Of a stretch of DNA of 64,000 nucleotides, positions 35,038 to 43,678 are shown in pieces. Source of the DNA: Methylomonas albis (GTDB taxonomy: Bacteria; Pseudomonadota; Gammaproteobacteria; Methylococcales; Methylomonadaceae); NCBI RefSeq assembly GCF_014850955.1, contig NZ_JACXSS010000001.1:1736001-1800000 (forward strand). Reading direction: 5' to 3'. A program made the translations under genes and the position numbers. Every line of letters starts with the position of its first letter. Positions within the stretch are counted from its first letter, which is position 1. The notes beneath the pieces are model-generated. The model did not search any database, was not told the origin of the DNA, and saw only the letters and a program-made list of their open reading frames with translations.

Positions 35038-35786
35038 TGCAATACATGAGTTTACTGGGCTTTGGGGTCTGCGCGCCGGATACTGAGTTTCGGGACAGTT
35101 TGCCGTTTCCGGCCTTTGATATTAATCGCGAAACCATTCCGCCGCTGTTGCGGCGGCGTAGTAGTCAGGCGATGCAAATGGCATTCAGCGCTGCGGCGGC
35201 AGCTTGCGAGCATGCCCGGCGTTCGCCGGCCACGCTGCCGTCGATATTTGCCAGCGTGGCCGGCGAAATAAAGACCACCGATCAGCTTTGCAGCGAGTTG
35301 GTCAAAGCGGATGGGGTGATGTCTCCCAGCGCTTTTCACAATTCCGTGCAAAACACCGCAGCCGGATATTGGAGTATTGCCCAGCAATGCACCCAGCCGG
35401 CCAGCGCGTTGGCGGCAGGAACAGACACCTTGGCGATGGCCTTGCTCGAAGCTTGGTGCCAATTGGCTTGTCAGGGCGGCGAACTGCTGCTGGTTTGCTA
35501 CGATGAAACCTGGCCGGCTTATCTAGCGCCGAATAGAGGCAATCCGGCTTTTGCCTGTGCCTTGGTTTTAGCGGCAGGAAATGTAGACAGCAGTGTCGTT
35601 CAAATAGGCAGGCCGCAAGCCGGAGAGGCCATTTTTTCGCCTGCCTGGATAGCGTTGACGGATGGCATGCCGATTTTGGCGGCCATTCCTTTACTTGCCG
35701 CGAGTTCAGTTGGGGCAGGGGCGCAGACCATAGCGCTGACGCCAAATACTCCTGGTTGGCAAGTTGATGTAGTAGGCAGGAAATAA
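35037..35786 (+). CDS. Ketosynthase-like chain length factor
   Basis: A 249-residue truncated ketosynthase homologue starting MQYMSLLGFGVCAPDTEFRD. Where a ketosynthase has its cysteine this protein reads SPSAFHNSVQNTAAGYWSIA, so there is no nucleophile. This matches the chain-length-factor partner found after the ketosynthase in aryl polyene clusters. It should shape the product chain length in a heterodimer with the preceding enzyme. Confidence 0.85.
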   Translation: MQYMSLLGFGVCAPDTEFRDSLPFPAFDINRETIPPLLRRRSSQAMQMAFSAAAAACEHARRSPATLPSIFASVAGEIKTTDQLCSELVKADGVMSPSAFHNSVQNTAAGYWSIAQQCTQPASALAAGTDTLAMALLEAWCQLACQGGELLLVCYDETWPAYLAPNRGNPAFACALVLAAGNVDSSVVQIGRPQAGEAIFSPAWIALTDGMPILAAIPLLAASSVGAGAQTIALTPNTPGWQVDVVGRK

Positions 35787-35878
35787 TCAATGGCTCTCAA
35801 CTTAAAAGCAGGCAATGGTGAAACTATGCTAAGTGAACTACTATTGACCGCTACCAAAACCAAGCAAAAGGTATCGCT

Positions 35879-36280
35879 ATGAAACACTATAAAACTTTGG
35901 CATTCGTCGCCGCTCTGGCGCTGGGCGCAGGCTGTGCATCCAGCAACAAAGCGCCTTCTCAAGCGGCCGCTCCGGCAAGCACCGCACCCGAGTCGCGAAT
36001 TGACGGTAATTTCCCGGCCAATAGTCCGTTCGCCAAACTCAAGCTCGGTATGACACAAGGCCAAGTCCACGAAATTCTCGGTCAACCCACCGATACCAAG
36101 TCTTACCAAACCGGCAAAGCCTGGATCCCGTTTTATTTCGGCCCGGATGTGATGCGGACCGATGAGTTTTACAAAGGCGTAGGCGTTATTACTTACACCG
36201 GTGCCGGCATCGGCGGCGTGCATTGGACCGTGTACCGAGCCATTTACAACACCGCCGAAGACGGTTATCCGAACGATTAA
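35879..36280 (+). CDS. SmpA/BamE-like lipoprotein
   Basis: A 133-residue lipoprotein with lipobox LGAGC, a short linker rich in alanine and proline, and a BamE-like segment FAKLKLGMTQGQVHEILGQP. The rest (YFGPDVMRTDEFYKGVG, then GAGIGGVHWTVYRA) is characteristic of a small family seen with envelope genes. Probably in the outer membrane. It precedes the halogenase-like gene by seven bases and so likely shares its transcript. Confidence 0.75.
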   Translation: MKHYKTLAFVAALALGAGCASSNKAPSQAAAPASTAPESRIDGNFPANSPFAKLKLGMTQGQVHEILGQPTDTKSYQTGKAWIPFYFGPDVMRTDEFYKGVGVITYTGAGIGGVHWTVYRAIYNTAEDGYPND

Positions 36281-36287
36281 CAAAACG

Positions 36288-37493
36288 ATGCTCGCCAATA
36301 AACAAAACGGTTTTGACTATGATGTGGTGGTCGTCGGTGGCGGCCCGGCCGGTTCGACGGCCGCGACTTTGTTGGCGCAATATGGTCACAAGATTTTGTT
36401 GTTGGAGAGTGTTAGGCATCCGCGCTTCCATATCGGCGAATCCATGTTGCCGTTTAGCGAACCGGTCATTCAACGTTTGGGCATAGATTGGAGTGCGGGC
36501 AACCTGTCTAAAAGTGGGGCGGTGTTCATAGACGAAGCGACCGGACAGCAGATGTATTTTCCGTTGAGCATACACCGCAAAACCTACCAGATTGAACGTG
36601 GCCCTTTCGATCAACTGTTGTTTGAAAACGCCGCGAAACACGGCGTCGAAACACATCAGGCAGAAAAAGTCTTGGATGTTTCCCGCCAGCCGGCAGGGGT
36701 TGATGTCGTGTCAGACAAGGGTCAATACCGCTGTCGTTATCTGATCGATGCCACGGGCCGCAGTGCATTGATGGGTAGGAAAGATAAGGCCATCAAACGT
36801 ATCGAAAATTTGGGCAAGTTTGCGGTGTATAGCCATTTTGAGAATATTCAGGCGGGTGCGGAGGCCGATGAACTGTTCCGCACCGGCAATATTTATGTGC
36901 CGGTCGTGGATATAGGCTGGATCTGGATCATCCCACTGGCCGGGCGGCGCGTGAGCGTGGGATTGGTGGTACAAAAAGAAAGGCCCAAAGACGGTGATGC
37001 AGAAGATTTGTTGCGCCGTTATCTGGCGGCTTCGCCGATCTTGAACCGTTTGTTGGCCGGGGCAGGGCAATCCGCGCCGGTGCGAGTAGAAGCCGATTTT
37101 AGCTACACCAACCAAAGCCGCTATGGTTCCCGCTACGCCTGTTGCGGCGATGCCGCCGGCTTCCTTGATCCGGTATTTTCCTCCGGCGTATTTCTGGCGC
37201 TCACTAGCGCCGCCCGCGTTGCTGATCGCGTCCATCAAGGATTTGCAGCGGGGTGTGAAGCCGATCCCGAGCTTCACACTGAAGATGACCAAAGCTACTT
37301 GCTGGGTTTCAACACCATGCGGCTGTTTGTGGAACGCTTTTACCAATCCAACATCGTCCATAATTTGTTCTTCGAAGCTGACCGAGCCCCCGATTTGAAA
37401 GCCCAGATTGCCCAGTTGCTGGCGGGAGATTTATGGGTCGACGACAACAAACTGCAACAAAGTCTGCTGGCCGGTCGCCGCAGTGTAAGTTAG
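36288..37493 (+). CDS. Flavin-dependent halogenase-like oxidoreductase
   Basis: A 401-residue FAD protein from the ATG at 36288. It begins DVVVVGGGPAGSTAATLLAQ (GxGxxG dinucleotide site) and contains HIGESMLP. Three halogenase hallmarks are present: WIWIIP (the WxWxIP motif, about residue 210), FLDPVFSSG (the FxxPxxSxG motif, about 295) and a candidate active lysine in LSKSGAVF (about 72). Length fits carrier-bound pyrrole halogenases (PltA/Bmp2 group) better than tryptophan halogenases, which are some 100 residues longer. It would chlorinate or brominate an aromatic starter unit. It may instead be a related monooxygenase; substrate and activity are inferred. Confidence 0.78.
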   Translation: MLANKQNGFDYDVVVVGGGPAGSTAATLLAQYGHKILLLESVRHPRFHIGESMLPFSEPVIQRLGIDWSAGNLSKSGAVFIDEATGQQMYFPLSIHRKTYQIERGPFDQLLFENAAKHGVETHQAEKVLDVSRQPAGVDVVSDKGQYRCRYLIDATGRSALMGRKDKAIKRIENLGKFAVYSHFENIQAGAEADELFRTGNIYVPVVDIGWIWIIPLAGRRVSVGLVVQKERPKDGDAEDLLRRYLAASPILNRLLAGAGQSAPVRVEADFSYTNQSRYGSRYACCGDAAGFLDPVFSSGVFLALTSAARVADRVHQGFAAGCEADPELHTEDDQSYLLGFNTMRLFVERFYQSNIVHNLFFEADRAPDLKAQIAQLLAGDLWVDDNKLQQSLLAGRRSVS

Positions 37494-37718
37494 TTTTTCC
37501 GGAAACTTTGATCCTTCGCTGGTCAAGCAACGTTTTTACCTCCCCAAACCATCTAAACCCACCGCTAAAACATCAGATTTTAGTCGGCGCTGTTGATGGC
37601 CCGCAAACACTGCCGAGAAATGCGAATATCTAAGCTGACGGCTTCGTTTTTAGGCTAGCGACACTCGCGTTTTTCTGGCTGTGCTAGTCTTTAGGGCTTT
37701 CGACTCGGACGAATCACC

Positions 37719-38564
37719 ATGCGCGTTAATCGATCTTCATTGGGGCCAACGCTGCTCAGCCTGCTGGCGGTGGTGGTTTTCGGCTGTCCGATTATCTATA
37801 CCGTTTTGTACCACCCGATCAGCCGCGTGGCATCGGCCAATCCCTTGTACAAGGAGTTGTCCAAGAACGCTTTTATGGTAATGTCCGCTAAAGTGGATTT
37901 GGCAGCCGGGCGCTTGATCAGCTTTGACGATGCTGCCGGCAAACTGCAGATCAGCAGAATCGTCGGTATGCCCGGCGATGAAGTCGGTTTTACGGCCGGT
38001 GTATTGTCGGTTAACGGCAAACCGGCCGCAGAATATCCGCGGAATACATTGCCCAATTCGACCTTAATCGTGCCGCAACAAGCCGTTTTCTATTTCCCGG
38101 ACTTTATTCCCGACACTGCAGAGTCCGTGAATCCCGGGACATTAGCGAACCATCTACTGGCGCAGAGCAACATAAATGCAAGCGTGCTTTATGTATTCGA
38201 TCAGGCTACGTCGGCGGCCCAGCACCCGGAACTGTTCGTTTACGGTTCGGCTTTGATTGCACTCTATGGCTTGGTATTTTTCGGACTGGGCAAGCGTAAG
38301 GAGCGTATCGTTAAACCGGTTTATTACTTGGCACGGATTAGCGTTGGTTTGAATTTTGCCATCTGGTTATTGCTCGGAGTCATAGGCCTATCGGTGGGTT
38401 ATCAAGCCGTCATGCCGGCCATTTATTATGCGTTTGTTTCCTGGTTGACGTTTTTTGGCTTATCTGTCGCCACAGCGGGCACGACGCTGGTGGTGATTGT
38501 GATATTCGCGGTGTTGGCGTTATTTTCCGATACCGAATTTGCAGCCAAGCGCCTTAACCCGTAG
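37719..38564 (+). CDS. S26-like membrane protein lacking catalytic residues
   Basis: A 281-residue protein with one N-terminal helix, a periplasmic region and about four C-terminal helices. The segment ISRIVGMPGDEVGFTAGVLS, followed by VNGKPAAEYPRN, is the beta-stranded core of signal peptidase I (usual K-R-V-x-G-x-P-G-D). The catalytic lysine is replaced by serine-arginine, and the SxMxP box with the serine nucleophile is absent upstream. It therefore looks like an inactive S26-derived protein with an unusual membrane C-terminus. Function unknown. It precedes the MoxR operon by about 80 bases. Confidence 0.6.
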   Translation: MRVNRSSLGPTLLSLLAVVVFGCPIIYTVLYHPISRVASANPLYKELSKNAFMVMSAKVDLAAGRLISFDDAAGKLQISRIVGMPGDEVGFTAGVLSVNGKPAAEYPRNTLPNSTLIVPQQAVFYFPDFIPDTAESVNPGTLANHLLAQSNINASVLYVFDQATSAAQHPELFVYGSALIALYGLVFFGLGKRKERIVKPVYYLARISVGLNFAIWLLLGVIGLSVGYQAVMPAIYYAFVSWLTFFGLSVATAGTTLVVIVIFAVLALFSDTEFAAKRLNP

Positions 38565-38647
38565 CCTGGAATGACAAACGGCCAAACTCTGCTAAGCTTG
38601 GCTCTCCGCTTTCCCGCCCATCTCTTTAACAGGACAATCCTAAGCCA

Positions 38648-39574
38648 ATGGATGCCATGCTTTCTTTAATCGAAAACGTCGAAAAAGTCATTATCGGCAA
38701 ACGGCCGGTCATCGAATTGGCCGTGGTCGCGATGCTGTGCCGCGGCCACGTGCTGCTGGAGGATGTACCCGGCACCGGCAAGACCATGTTGGCCAGGGCA
38801 TTAGCCCGTTCGGTGGCGGTGGACATGAAACGCCTGCAATGCACCTCGGATTTATTACCGTCGGACATTACCGGCGTCGCCATCTACAATCAAAAAACCG
38901 CCGATTTCGAATTCCGGCCGGGGCCGGTATTTACCCATTTACTACTGGCCGACGAAATCAACCGGGCCACGCCGCGCGCGCAATCCGCGCTGCTGGAATG
39001 TATGGAAGAGTTTCATGTCAGTGTGGACGGCCATACTCATGAACTTCCCCAGCTGTTTATGGTGCTGGCCACCCAAAACCCAATCGATATGGCTGGCACC
39101 CATGCCTTGCCGGAAGCGCAACTTGACCGGTTTTTCATGCGCTTGCGGATGGAGTATCCCAGCATCGAACAAGAAATGCGGATACTGGCGGCGCAAGCCC
39201 AGACTCATCCTATCGACAGCCTACCGGCCGTCACCTCGGAAGCCGACATTATGGCGGCGCGCGCACAGGTCAAGTCGGTGCATATCAGTATGGACGTAGC
39301 TAAATATATGGTCGGTATCAGTGCCGCCAGCCGCCAGCATAGCGATTTGCGCTTGGGTATCAGCCCGCGCGGCACCTTGGCTTTGGCCCGAGGTGCGCAA
39401 AGTTTGGCTTATTTGCGCGGCCGGGATTTTGTGTCGCCGGATTTGGTGAAAAGCATCGCCCCGGCCATTTTGGAGCATCGCCTGATCGTCAAACCGCAAG
39501 CCGCGGTATTGGGGCGCAACGCCGGCGAGATTCTCGCGGAAATTCTCGACCGGCTACCGCCGCCGGTGGTTTGA
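38648..39574 (+). CDS. MoxR-family AAA+ ATPase
   Basis: A 308-residue AAA+ protein. Motifs: Walker A VPGTGKTMLARALA (about residue 40), Walker B LLLADEINRA (about 102), sensor 1 LATQNPIDM and an arginine finger region ALPEAQLDRFFMRL. The C-terminal lid contains LGISPRGTLALARGAQSLAY. MoxR proteins act as chaperones that mature metalloenzymes or surface complexes together with DUF58 proteins. It heads a three-gene operon with DUF58 and DUF4129 proteins. Confidence 0.93.
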   Translation: MDAMLSLIENVEKVIIGKRPVIELAVVAMLCRGHVLLEDVPGTGKTMLARALARSVAVDMKRLQCTSDLLPSDITGVAIYNQKTADFEFRPGPVFTHLLLADEINRATPRAQSALLECMEEFHVSVDGHTHELPQLFMVLATQNPIDMAGTHALPEAQLDRFFMRLRMEYPSIEQEMRILAAQAQTHPIDSLPAVTSEADIMAARAQVKSVHISMDVAKYMVGISAASRQHSDLRLGISPRGTLALARGAQSLAYLRGRDFVSPDLVKSIAPAILEHRLIVKPQAAVLGRNAGEILAEILDRLPPPVV

Positions 39575-39587
39575 TCGTTAGTCCGCA

Positions 39588-40844
39588 ATGGCGCTGAGGC
39601 TGAAATTTTTAATCTTGTGCGGCTTTACGCTGACCGCGTATTTGGCGGCGATCAGCCGCGAACAGAGCTTGCCTTGGCTGCTCGCCGCATTGCTAAGCGC
39701 CGCCTTGTTGACCGGCATGTTTTGGCCGCACTGGTTGCTTCAACGGTTGTCGGTACGGCGGGTTGGGCCGCAACGGGCTCTGGAAGGCGAAACCATTGTG
39801 TTTCGGGTGGACCTACAAAATCGCGGCTGGCTGCCGCGCTTCATGGTGGAGTTGGTCGACCGCTTGCCTTTCGTCGGTGCCGCCGAACAGGGCGCCAACG
39901 ATGGCGACAAATTGCTGGGCAGCGTCGCTTACGTGCCGGGCCGCGGTGCGCGAAGTTTCGATGTACCCTTGCAGTGCGAAAAACGCGGCTTTTATAAACT
40001 GGGGCCAATGGGCTTGGCGTCCAGTTTTCCGCTTGGCTTAGCTGAAGCGCGCAGCCGCGCCGACCGTTCCCTGCAAACCCTGACCATTTATCCGAAGGTC
40101 TTTCCCATCCTATCGCTGCCGCTGTTCGGCGCGCCCAGCCAGATTCACCGAGGCGGTTATTGTCTGCCGGAAGGCGCTGGTGCGGCGGAATTCTCCGGCC
40201 TGCGAGAATACCGGCGCGGCGACAATCCTCGGCATATCCATTGGCCGACCACGGCGCGCTTGAATGAGTTGATGGTCAAGGAGTTCGAGCCTTTGGCCTC
40301 GGCCTGCATTTGCATCGCCCTGGATTTGGGCAGAGACGCCAATATCGGCCAAGGTAAACACAGTACGGTGGAATACGCGATACGCATCGCTGCATCCGTG
40401 GCGGGCTATGCCTGTAGCCAGAATATGCACAGTCGCCTGTTAGCCGATGCCAAGCGACCGTTACATATTCTCTCCGGGAAGGGCGACTTTCATTATCAAA
40501 CCATTCTGGATGCATTAGCCGTCGTCGACGCGGACGGCAACACGCCCTATGCCACATTGCTGACCGAAATTGCCTTGAATTGCGTGCGCGGGGAAACGGT
40601 ATTGCTGCTATTAGCCGAGCCGCCGCACCGCAATGCCGCGACCCTGCAGGCGCTAGCCTTACTGCGCGCCAAAGGTGTGTATTTGTTTGCGGTCATATTC
40701 GAGCGCGCCAGCTTTTTCGCCAGCGCCAATGGGGGAAAAACGCGCATGGACGACCAGAAGCTGGCTGCCGGATTAACGGAACTGGGCGCGCATTGCCTCA
40801 CGGTGCGGCGAGGTGACGACCTGACGGTGCTGTTTAACCAATGA
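39588..40844 (+). CDS. DUF58 domain protein
   Basis: A 418-residue protein with two N-terminal helices, a beta-rich region and the DUF58 signature FSGLREYRRGDNPRHIHWPT (about residue 205), followed by a von Willebrand A-like half (CICIALDLGRDANIG). Such proteins are the standard partners of MoxR ATPases. The gap to moxR is 13 bases, and its stop overlaps the next start, so the three products are made together. The client protein is unknown. Confidence 0.88.
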   Translation: MALRLKFLILCGFTLTAYLAAISREQSLPWLLAALLSAALLTGMFWPHWLLQRLSVRRVGPQRALEGETIVFRVDLQNRGWLPRFMVELVDRLPFVGAAEQGANDGDKLLGSVAYVPGRGARSFDVPLQCEKRGFYKLGPMGLASSFPLGLAEARSRADRSLQTLTIYPKVFPILSLPLFGAPSQIHRGGYCLPEGAGAAEFSGLREYRRGDNPRHIHWPTTARLNELMVKEFEPLASACICIALDLGRDANIGQGKHSTVEYAIRIAASVAGYACSQNMHSRLLADAKRPLHILSGKGDFHYQTILDALAVVDADGNTPYATLLTEIALNCVRGETVLLLLAEPPHRNAATLQALALLRAKGVYLFAVIFERASFFASANGGKTRMDDQKLAAGLTELGAHCLTVRRGDDLTVLFNQ

Positions 40845-42214
40845 ACGCATCTCGGCTCAATTTTTCGGTCTACCTGGGACTATTTTTAGCGCAATGGCTG
40901 GCGGTCGTTTGTAACGCATTTTTGGATATCGAATACGGCAGCTTTGCGAAGGAAATGTTGTTCTGGGGTGTGGTATTCGGCATTACATTGTTCGTCGGTT
41001 GGCGGCAAAGCCATAGAACCACTGCGGTCGGCAAGGTATGGCAAAAAGGCGTGTTGTTTTTCGGCTTGCTGTTGTTCGTGTTTGCTTTTATGCCGCTTTG
41101 GGGGTTGCCGCGCGCCGGCTTGTATCTTTTGGCGATGTTACAGGCGTCCTACAATTGCGTCACCACCGGACGGCGTGAAATGAATTTGGGCTTGTTGGTG
41201 TCGTTGGCGATCGTGTTGTTCGCCGCCTCGCATTACCGAGCCGACTGGACCCTGTTGTTTTATCTGGCACCCTATATCGTTGTGGTGGTGTTCTGCCTGG
41301 TTGCCGAACAAATCCAGCGGCGCGGTCAAGACTTAAAGCGCTTGAGTTTGGGCACACCTAGCAGCCAGGGGCAGGGTGCAGCGATTCTGGCGGCCACGGC
41401 CGTCATCGTAATGATGGGGGGCGGGCTCTATCTGATCACACCGCAAATCAACTGGCCTTATCTCGACTGGCGTTTCGGGCAAGTCAGCTTACATGATTCT
41501 GGGGGCGATACCGAGCAATTCGGCAGCGGCAGCCAGACCGGTTCTGGACAGCCAGCCGAAATAACGGCTAGCGACCAGCCGCCAGGTACGAGCGGCGGAG
41601 ACGGGGAGGGCCAACCACTGCTGGCCGGCAGCCGTTGGCCAAGTCCGGCAGAGATGCGCGCCGCTGCCAAGCGAATCCATATGCCGGCCTGGCAAGCGGC
41701 GGCGATTAACGGTATGGCTAACTTTAGCGAGTCGGCAGAGCAGGTGTTGACACCGGTCGCTGCGGTTGTGTTCGATTGGTGGGAGTGGTTGAAACACTGG
41801 TTGCGCGAGCACTGGCTGGCGGCGTTATTGGGTTTGCTGGCATTGATTCTATTGGCGATTTTCCTGGCTTTTGGGGCATTATTGCGGGAAATCCCTTGGG
41901 TACTTTGGCTAATAACTCAATGGGATTATTTGCGTTTGGGTGTAATCGGTCGCCATGCCAGAGGCGAAACCGCTGCCCACCAGTATTACCGGGCGATGTC
42001 GCGCTTGTTCACGTTGCACGACGTGCCACGCGCCGATACCGCGAATACCCGCGAATATCTGGCGCAAATCAGCCGCCGGCATCGCGATGCGCGGGGCAGT
42101 GCGGCGGAAATCACCGGATTGTTCGAAGCGGCCCGTTACGGCGACAAACCGTTGGCGGACGCGCATATTCGCCGCATGCGGCAGTTGTACCGCACTATTT
42201 ATCGACAGCTTTAA
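40841..42214 (+). CDS. TgpA-like membrane protein with DUF4129 but no transglutaminase core
   Basis: A 457-residue protein with about six helices in the first 210 residues, a short Gly/Ser-rich loop (around residues 225-265), another helix at about 325-350 and a cytoplasmic DUF4129 C-terminus (YYRAMSRLFTLHDVPRADTA, REYLAQISRRH). TgpA/DUF3488 proteins in this operon position normally carry a periplasmic transglutaminase domain of over 200 residues between these parts, with a Cys-His-Asp triad; here only a short linker is present. So it is a TgpA-like protein without the enzyme domain, either a natural reduced form or a deletion. Confidence 0.72.
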   Translation: MNASRLNFSVYLGLFLAQWLAVVCNAFLDIEYGSFAKEMLFWGVVFGITLFVGWRQSHRTTAVGKVWQKGVLFFGLLLFVFAFMPLWGLPRAGLYLLAMLQASYNCVTTGRREMNLGLLVSLAIVLFAASHYRADWTLLFYLAPYIVVVVFCLVAEQIQRRGQDLKRLSLGTPSSQGQGAAILAATAVIVMMGGGLYLITPQINWPYLDWRFGQVSLHDSGGDTEQFGSGSQTGSGQPAEITASDQPPGTSGGDGEGQPLLAGSRWPSPAEMRAAAKRIHMPAWQAAAINGMANFSESAEQVLTPVAAVVFDWWEWLKHWLREHWLAALLGLLALILLAIFLAFGALLREIPWVLWLITQWDYLRLGVIGRHARGETAAHQYYRAMSRLFTLHDVPRADTANTREYLAQISRRHRDARGSAAEITGLFEAARYGDKPLADAHIRRMRQLYRTIYRQL

Positions 42215-42330
42215 TACGGCCAGTGCCATTGGTCGTCTTCGGGCCGATCTATGCCGTGTTCGTAAGCGTAGTTGCGGCAATCGATTTGCCGGTCACGCAG
42301 TTTTTCCTTGACGTGCGCGCCGTTTAAAAT
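42211..42330 (-). pseudogene. C-terminal remnant of a phosphoketolase
   Basis: On the minus strand a 39-codon frame reads AHVKEKLRDRQIDCRNYAYE and then HGIDRPEDDQWHWPY followed by a stop. This matches the extreme C-terminus of xylulose-5-phosphate/fructose-6-phosphate phosphoketolases (pattern R..I....Y....G.D.PE...W.W). A stop codon lies directly upstream and nothing else of the enzyme (usually about 790 residues) is present. It overlaps the end of the DUF4129 gene by four bases. Confidence 0.65.
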
Positions 42331-42397
42331 TCAGCATCTTTCGAGTCACGCAGCGAGAAATCTAAGACCTCGTTAACGTTTCACCGGTAACAACCAA

Positions 42398-42631
42398 TTA
42401 GTCTTTGTCTTCCGCCTTTAGACTTTGCAAATAAAGCGCTTCAACCCGCTGTCTTGCCCACGGCGTCTTTCGCAGAAACTTCAGGCTGGAGGCCATGCTG
42501 GGGTCTTTGGCAAAGCAGTTGATGTCGATGCGGCTAGCCAATTCCGGCCAGCCGTATTTTTCTACCAAACGAGTCAGCAGCATTTCCAGCGTGATGCCAT
42601 GCAGCGGATCTTGTCGGCCGGATTTAGTCAT
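42398..42631 (-). CDS. VF530-family small DNA-binding protein
   Basis: A 77-residue protein with the family pattern [40 protein letters not shown] and [10 protein letters not shown]. The family has a small helical fold and is annotated as DNA-binding; its physiological role is unknown. It overlaps the upstream RNA-binding protein gene by eight bases, so they form a two-gene operon. Confidence 0.85.
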   Translation of the reverse strand: MTKSGRQDPLHGITLEMLLTRLVEKYGWPELASRIDINCFAKDPSMASSLKFLRKTPWARQRVEALYLQSLKAEDKD

Positions 42632-42887
42632 CGCCGGCTTCGCCCGGCTTGGTGTCGGCTTTTTTCACGCGGATGCGGTTGCCGTCCATTTCCAGGCCGT
42701 TCAGGGTTTTGATGGCGGCCTTGGCGTCGCCGACTTTGGGCATCTCGACAAAGCCAAAGCCTTTGGAGCTATTGGTGTCTTTGTCCATCACCAGCGAGCA
42801 GGATTGCACGCTGCCGTGTTCCGCGAACATCGCCCGCAGTTCGGTCTCGGTGGTGGTGCGGGGCAGGTTGCGTATCAGTAATTTCAT
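42624..42887 (-). CDS. RRM-type RNA-binding protein
   Basis: An 87-residue single RNA recognition motif protein. RNP2 is KLLIRNLP at the N-terminus and RNP1 is SKGFGFVEM (about residue 42). The tail is short and acidic (KPGEAGDD). Such small RRM proteins in proteobacteria and cyanobacteria are often cold- or stress-related. It is the first gene of a pair with the VF530 protein. Confidence 0.88.
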   Translation of the reverse strand: MKLLIRNLPRTTTETELRAMFAEHGSVQSCSLVMDKDTNSSKGFGFVEMPKVGDAKAAIKTLNGLEMDGNRIRVKKADTKPGEAGDD

Positions 42888-43132
42888 GAGTTTGCTTATT
42901 TATGCTAAAGGTTCGCAACTATACAACTTATCGGATTGGGCTTTTTTGCTAAATACGTGCTGTGCTGTAATCGGTTTAAGTTTTGTCGGTTAAGCGACAA
43001 TAATACCGCTAAGCATCGCCCAGCGATATGGCATAAACGCGACAATTCGCCGCGTCGGGTGCTTTCGCTAACAGCCTGTTCCCGTGGTGCGATTATTGCT
43101 GCAGTGTAGTTTTCCACCACCGGATCGGTACT

Positions 43133-43540
43133 ATGCGCTACGAACCTTACCAAGAAGAATATGTTGCGGCTCAAACGATGAGCGATGAAGAACTACTGGA
43201 ATATTTTATGTATCGTATCGTCGAGATGGATGAAGTCTGGGGGTTGAAAGAAAGCCGGCAATGGATTTTTAGGCTGGTAGACGGCTATGAAACTTTGCCG
43301 GTCTGGCCCTACCGGCGCTACGCCGACGAGGCGGCGGTTGGTGAATGGGAAAACATGATAGGCGTGGCTGAGACGCTGGATTTTTTTATGTATCAGGTTC
43401 TGAACAAGCTGACGGAGCAGGGTGTGCTGGTGGAAATCATGCCCAGAAAAGCGGCTGCCGGCTGTCTGATCAGTCCGCAACGGCTGTTTAATTTTCTGGA
43501 AAGCATGCGAGAGTCGCGCGACTTTGTGGTGGATGACTAG
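43133..43540 (+). CDS. DUF2750-type protein
   Basis: A 135-residue soluble protein. EVWGLKESRQWIFRLVDGYE and LPVWPYRRYAD match the DUF2750 pattern (EVWGL...LPVWP). No catalytic motif is recognisable. A monocistronic gene between the RRM operon and the copper operon; function unknown. Assignment rests on motif memory alone. Confidence 0.7.
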   Translation: MRYEPYQEEYVAAQTMSDEELLEYFMYRIVEMDEVWGLKESRQWIFRLVDGYETLPVWPYRRYADEAAVGEWENMIGVAETLDFFMYQVLNKLTEQGVLVEIMPRKAAAGCLISPQRLFNFLESMRESRDFVVDD

Positions 43541-43678
43541 CGCGGCAACTGGGTTTTTCGGCCGTCATGCAGAGGCAATCAACTAGCCGTTATCAGGAAC
43601 GGCTTAGGCGTTCAGTGAGGTATCGACCCCGGTAAAAATGTTAGAGTAAACACCTAATGAGCGGTAAACAGAGGTGTT

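Noticed and set aside
22668-37493. Complete classical aryl polyene cluster
   Set aside because: No ketoreductase, dehydratase, glycosyl/acyltransferase or ammonia lyase gene is visible in the window, so only the ACP-export-KS part matches.
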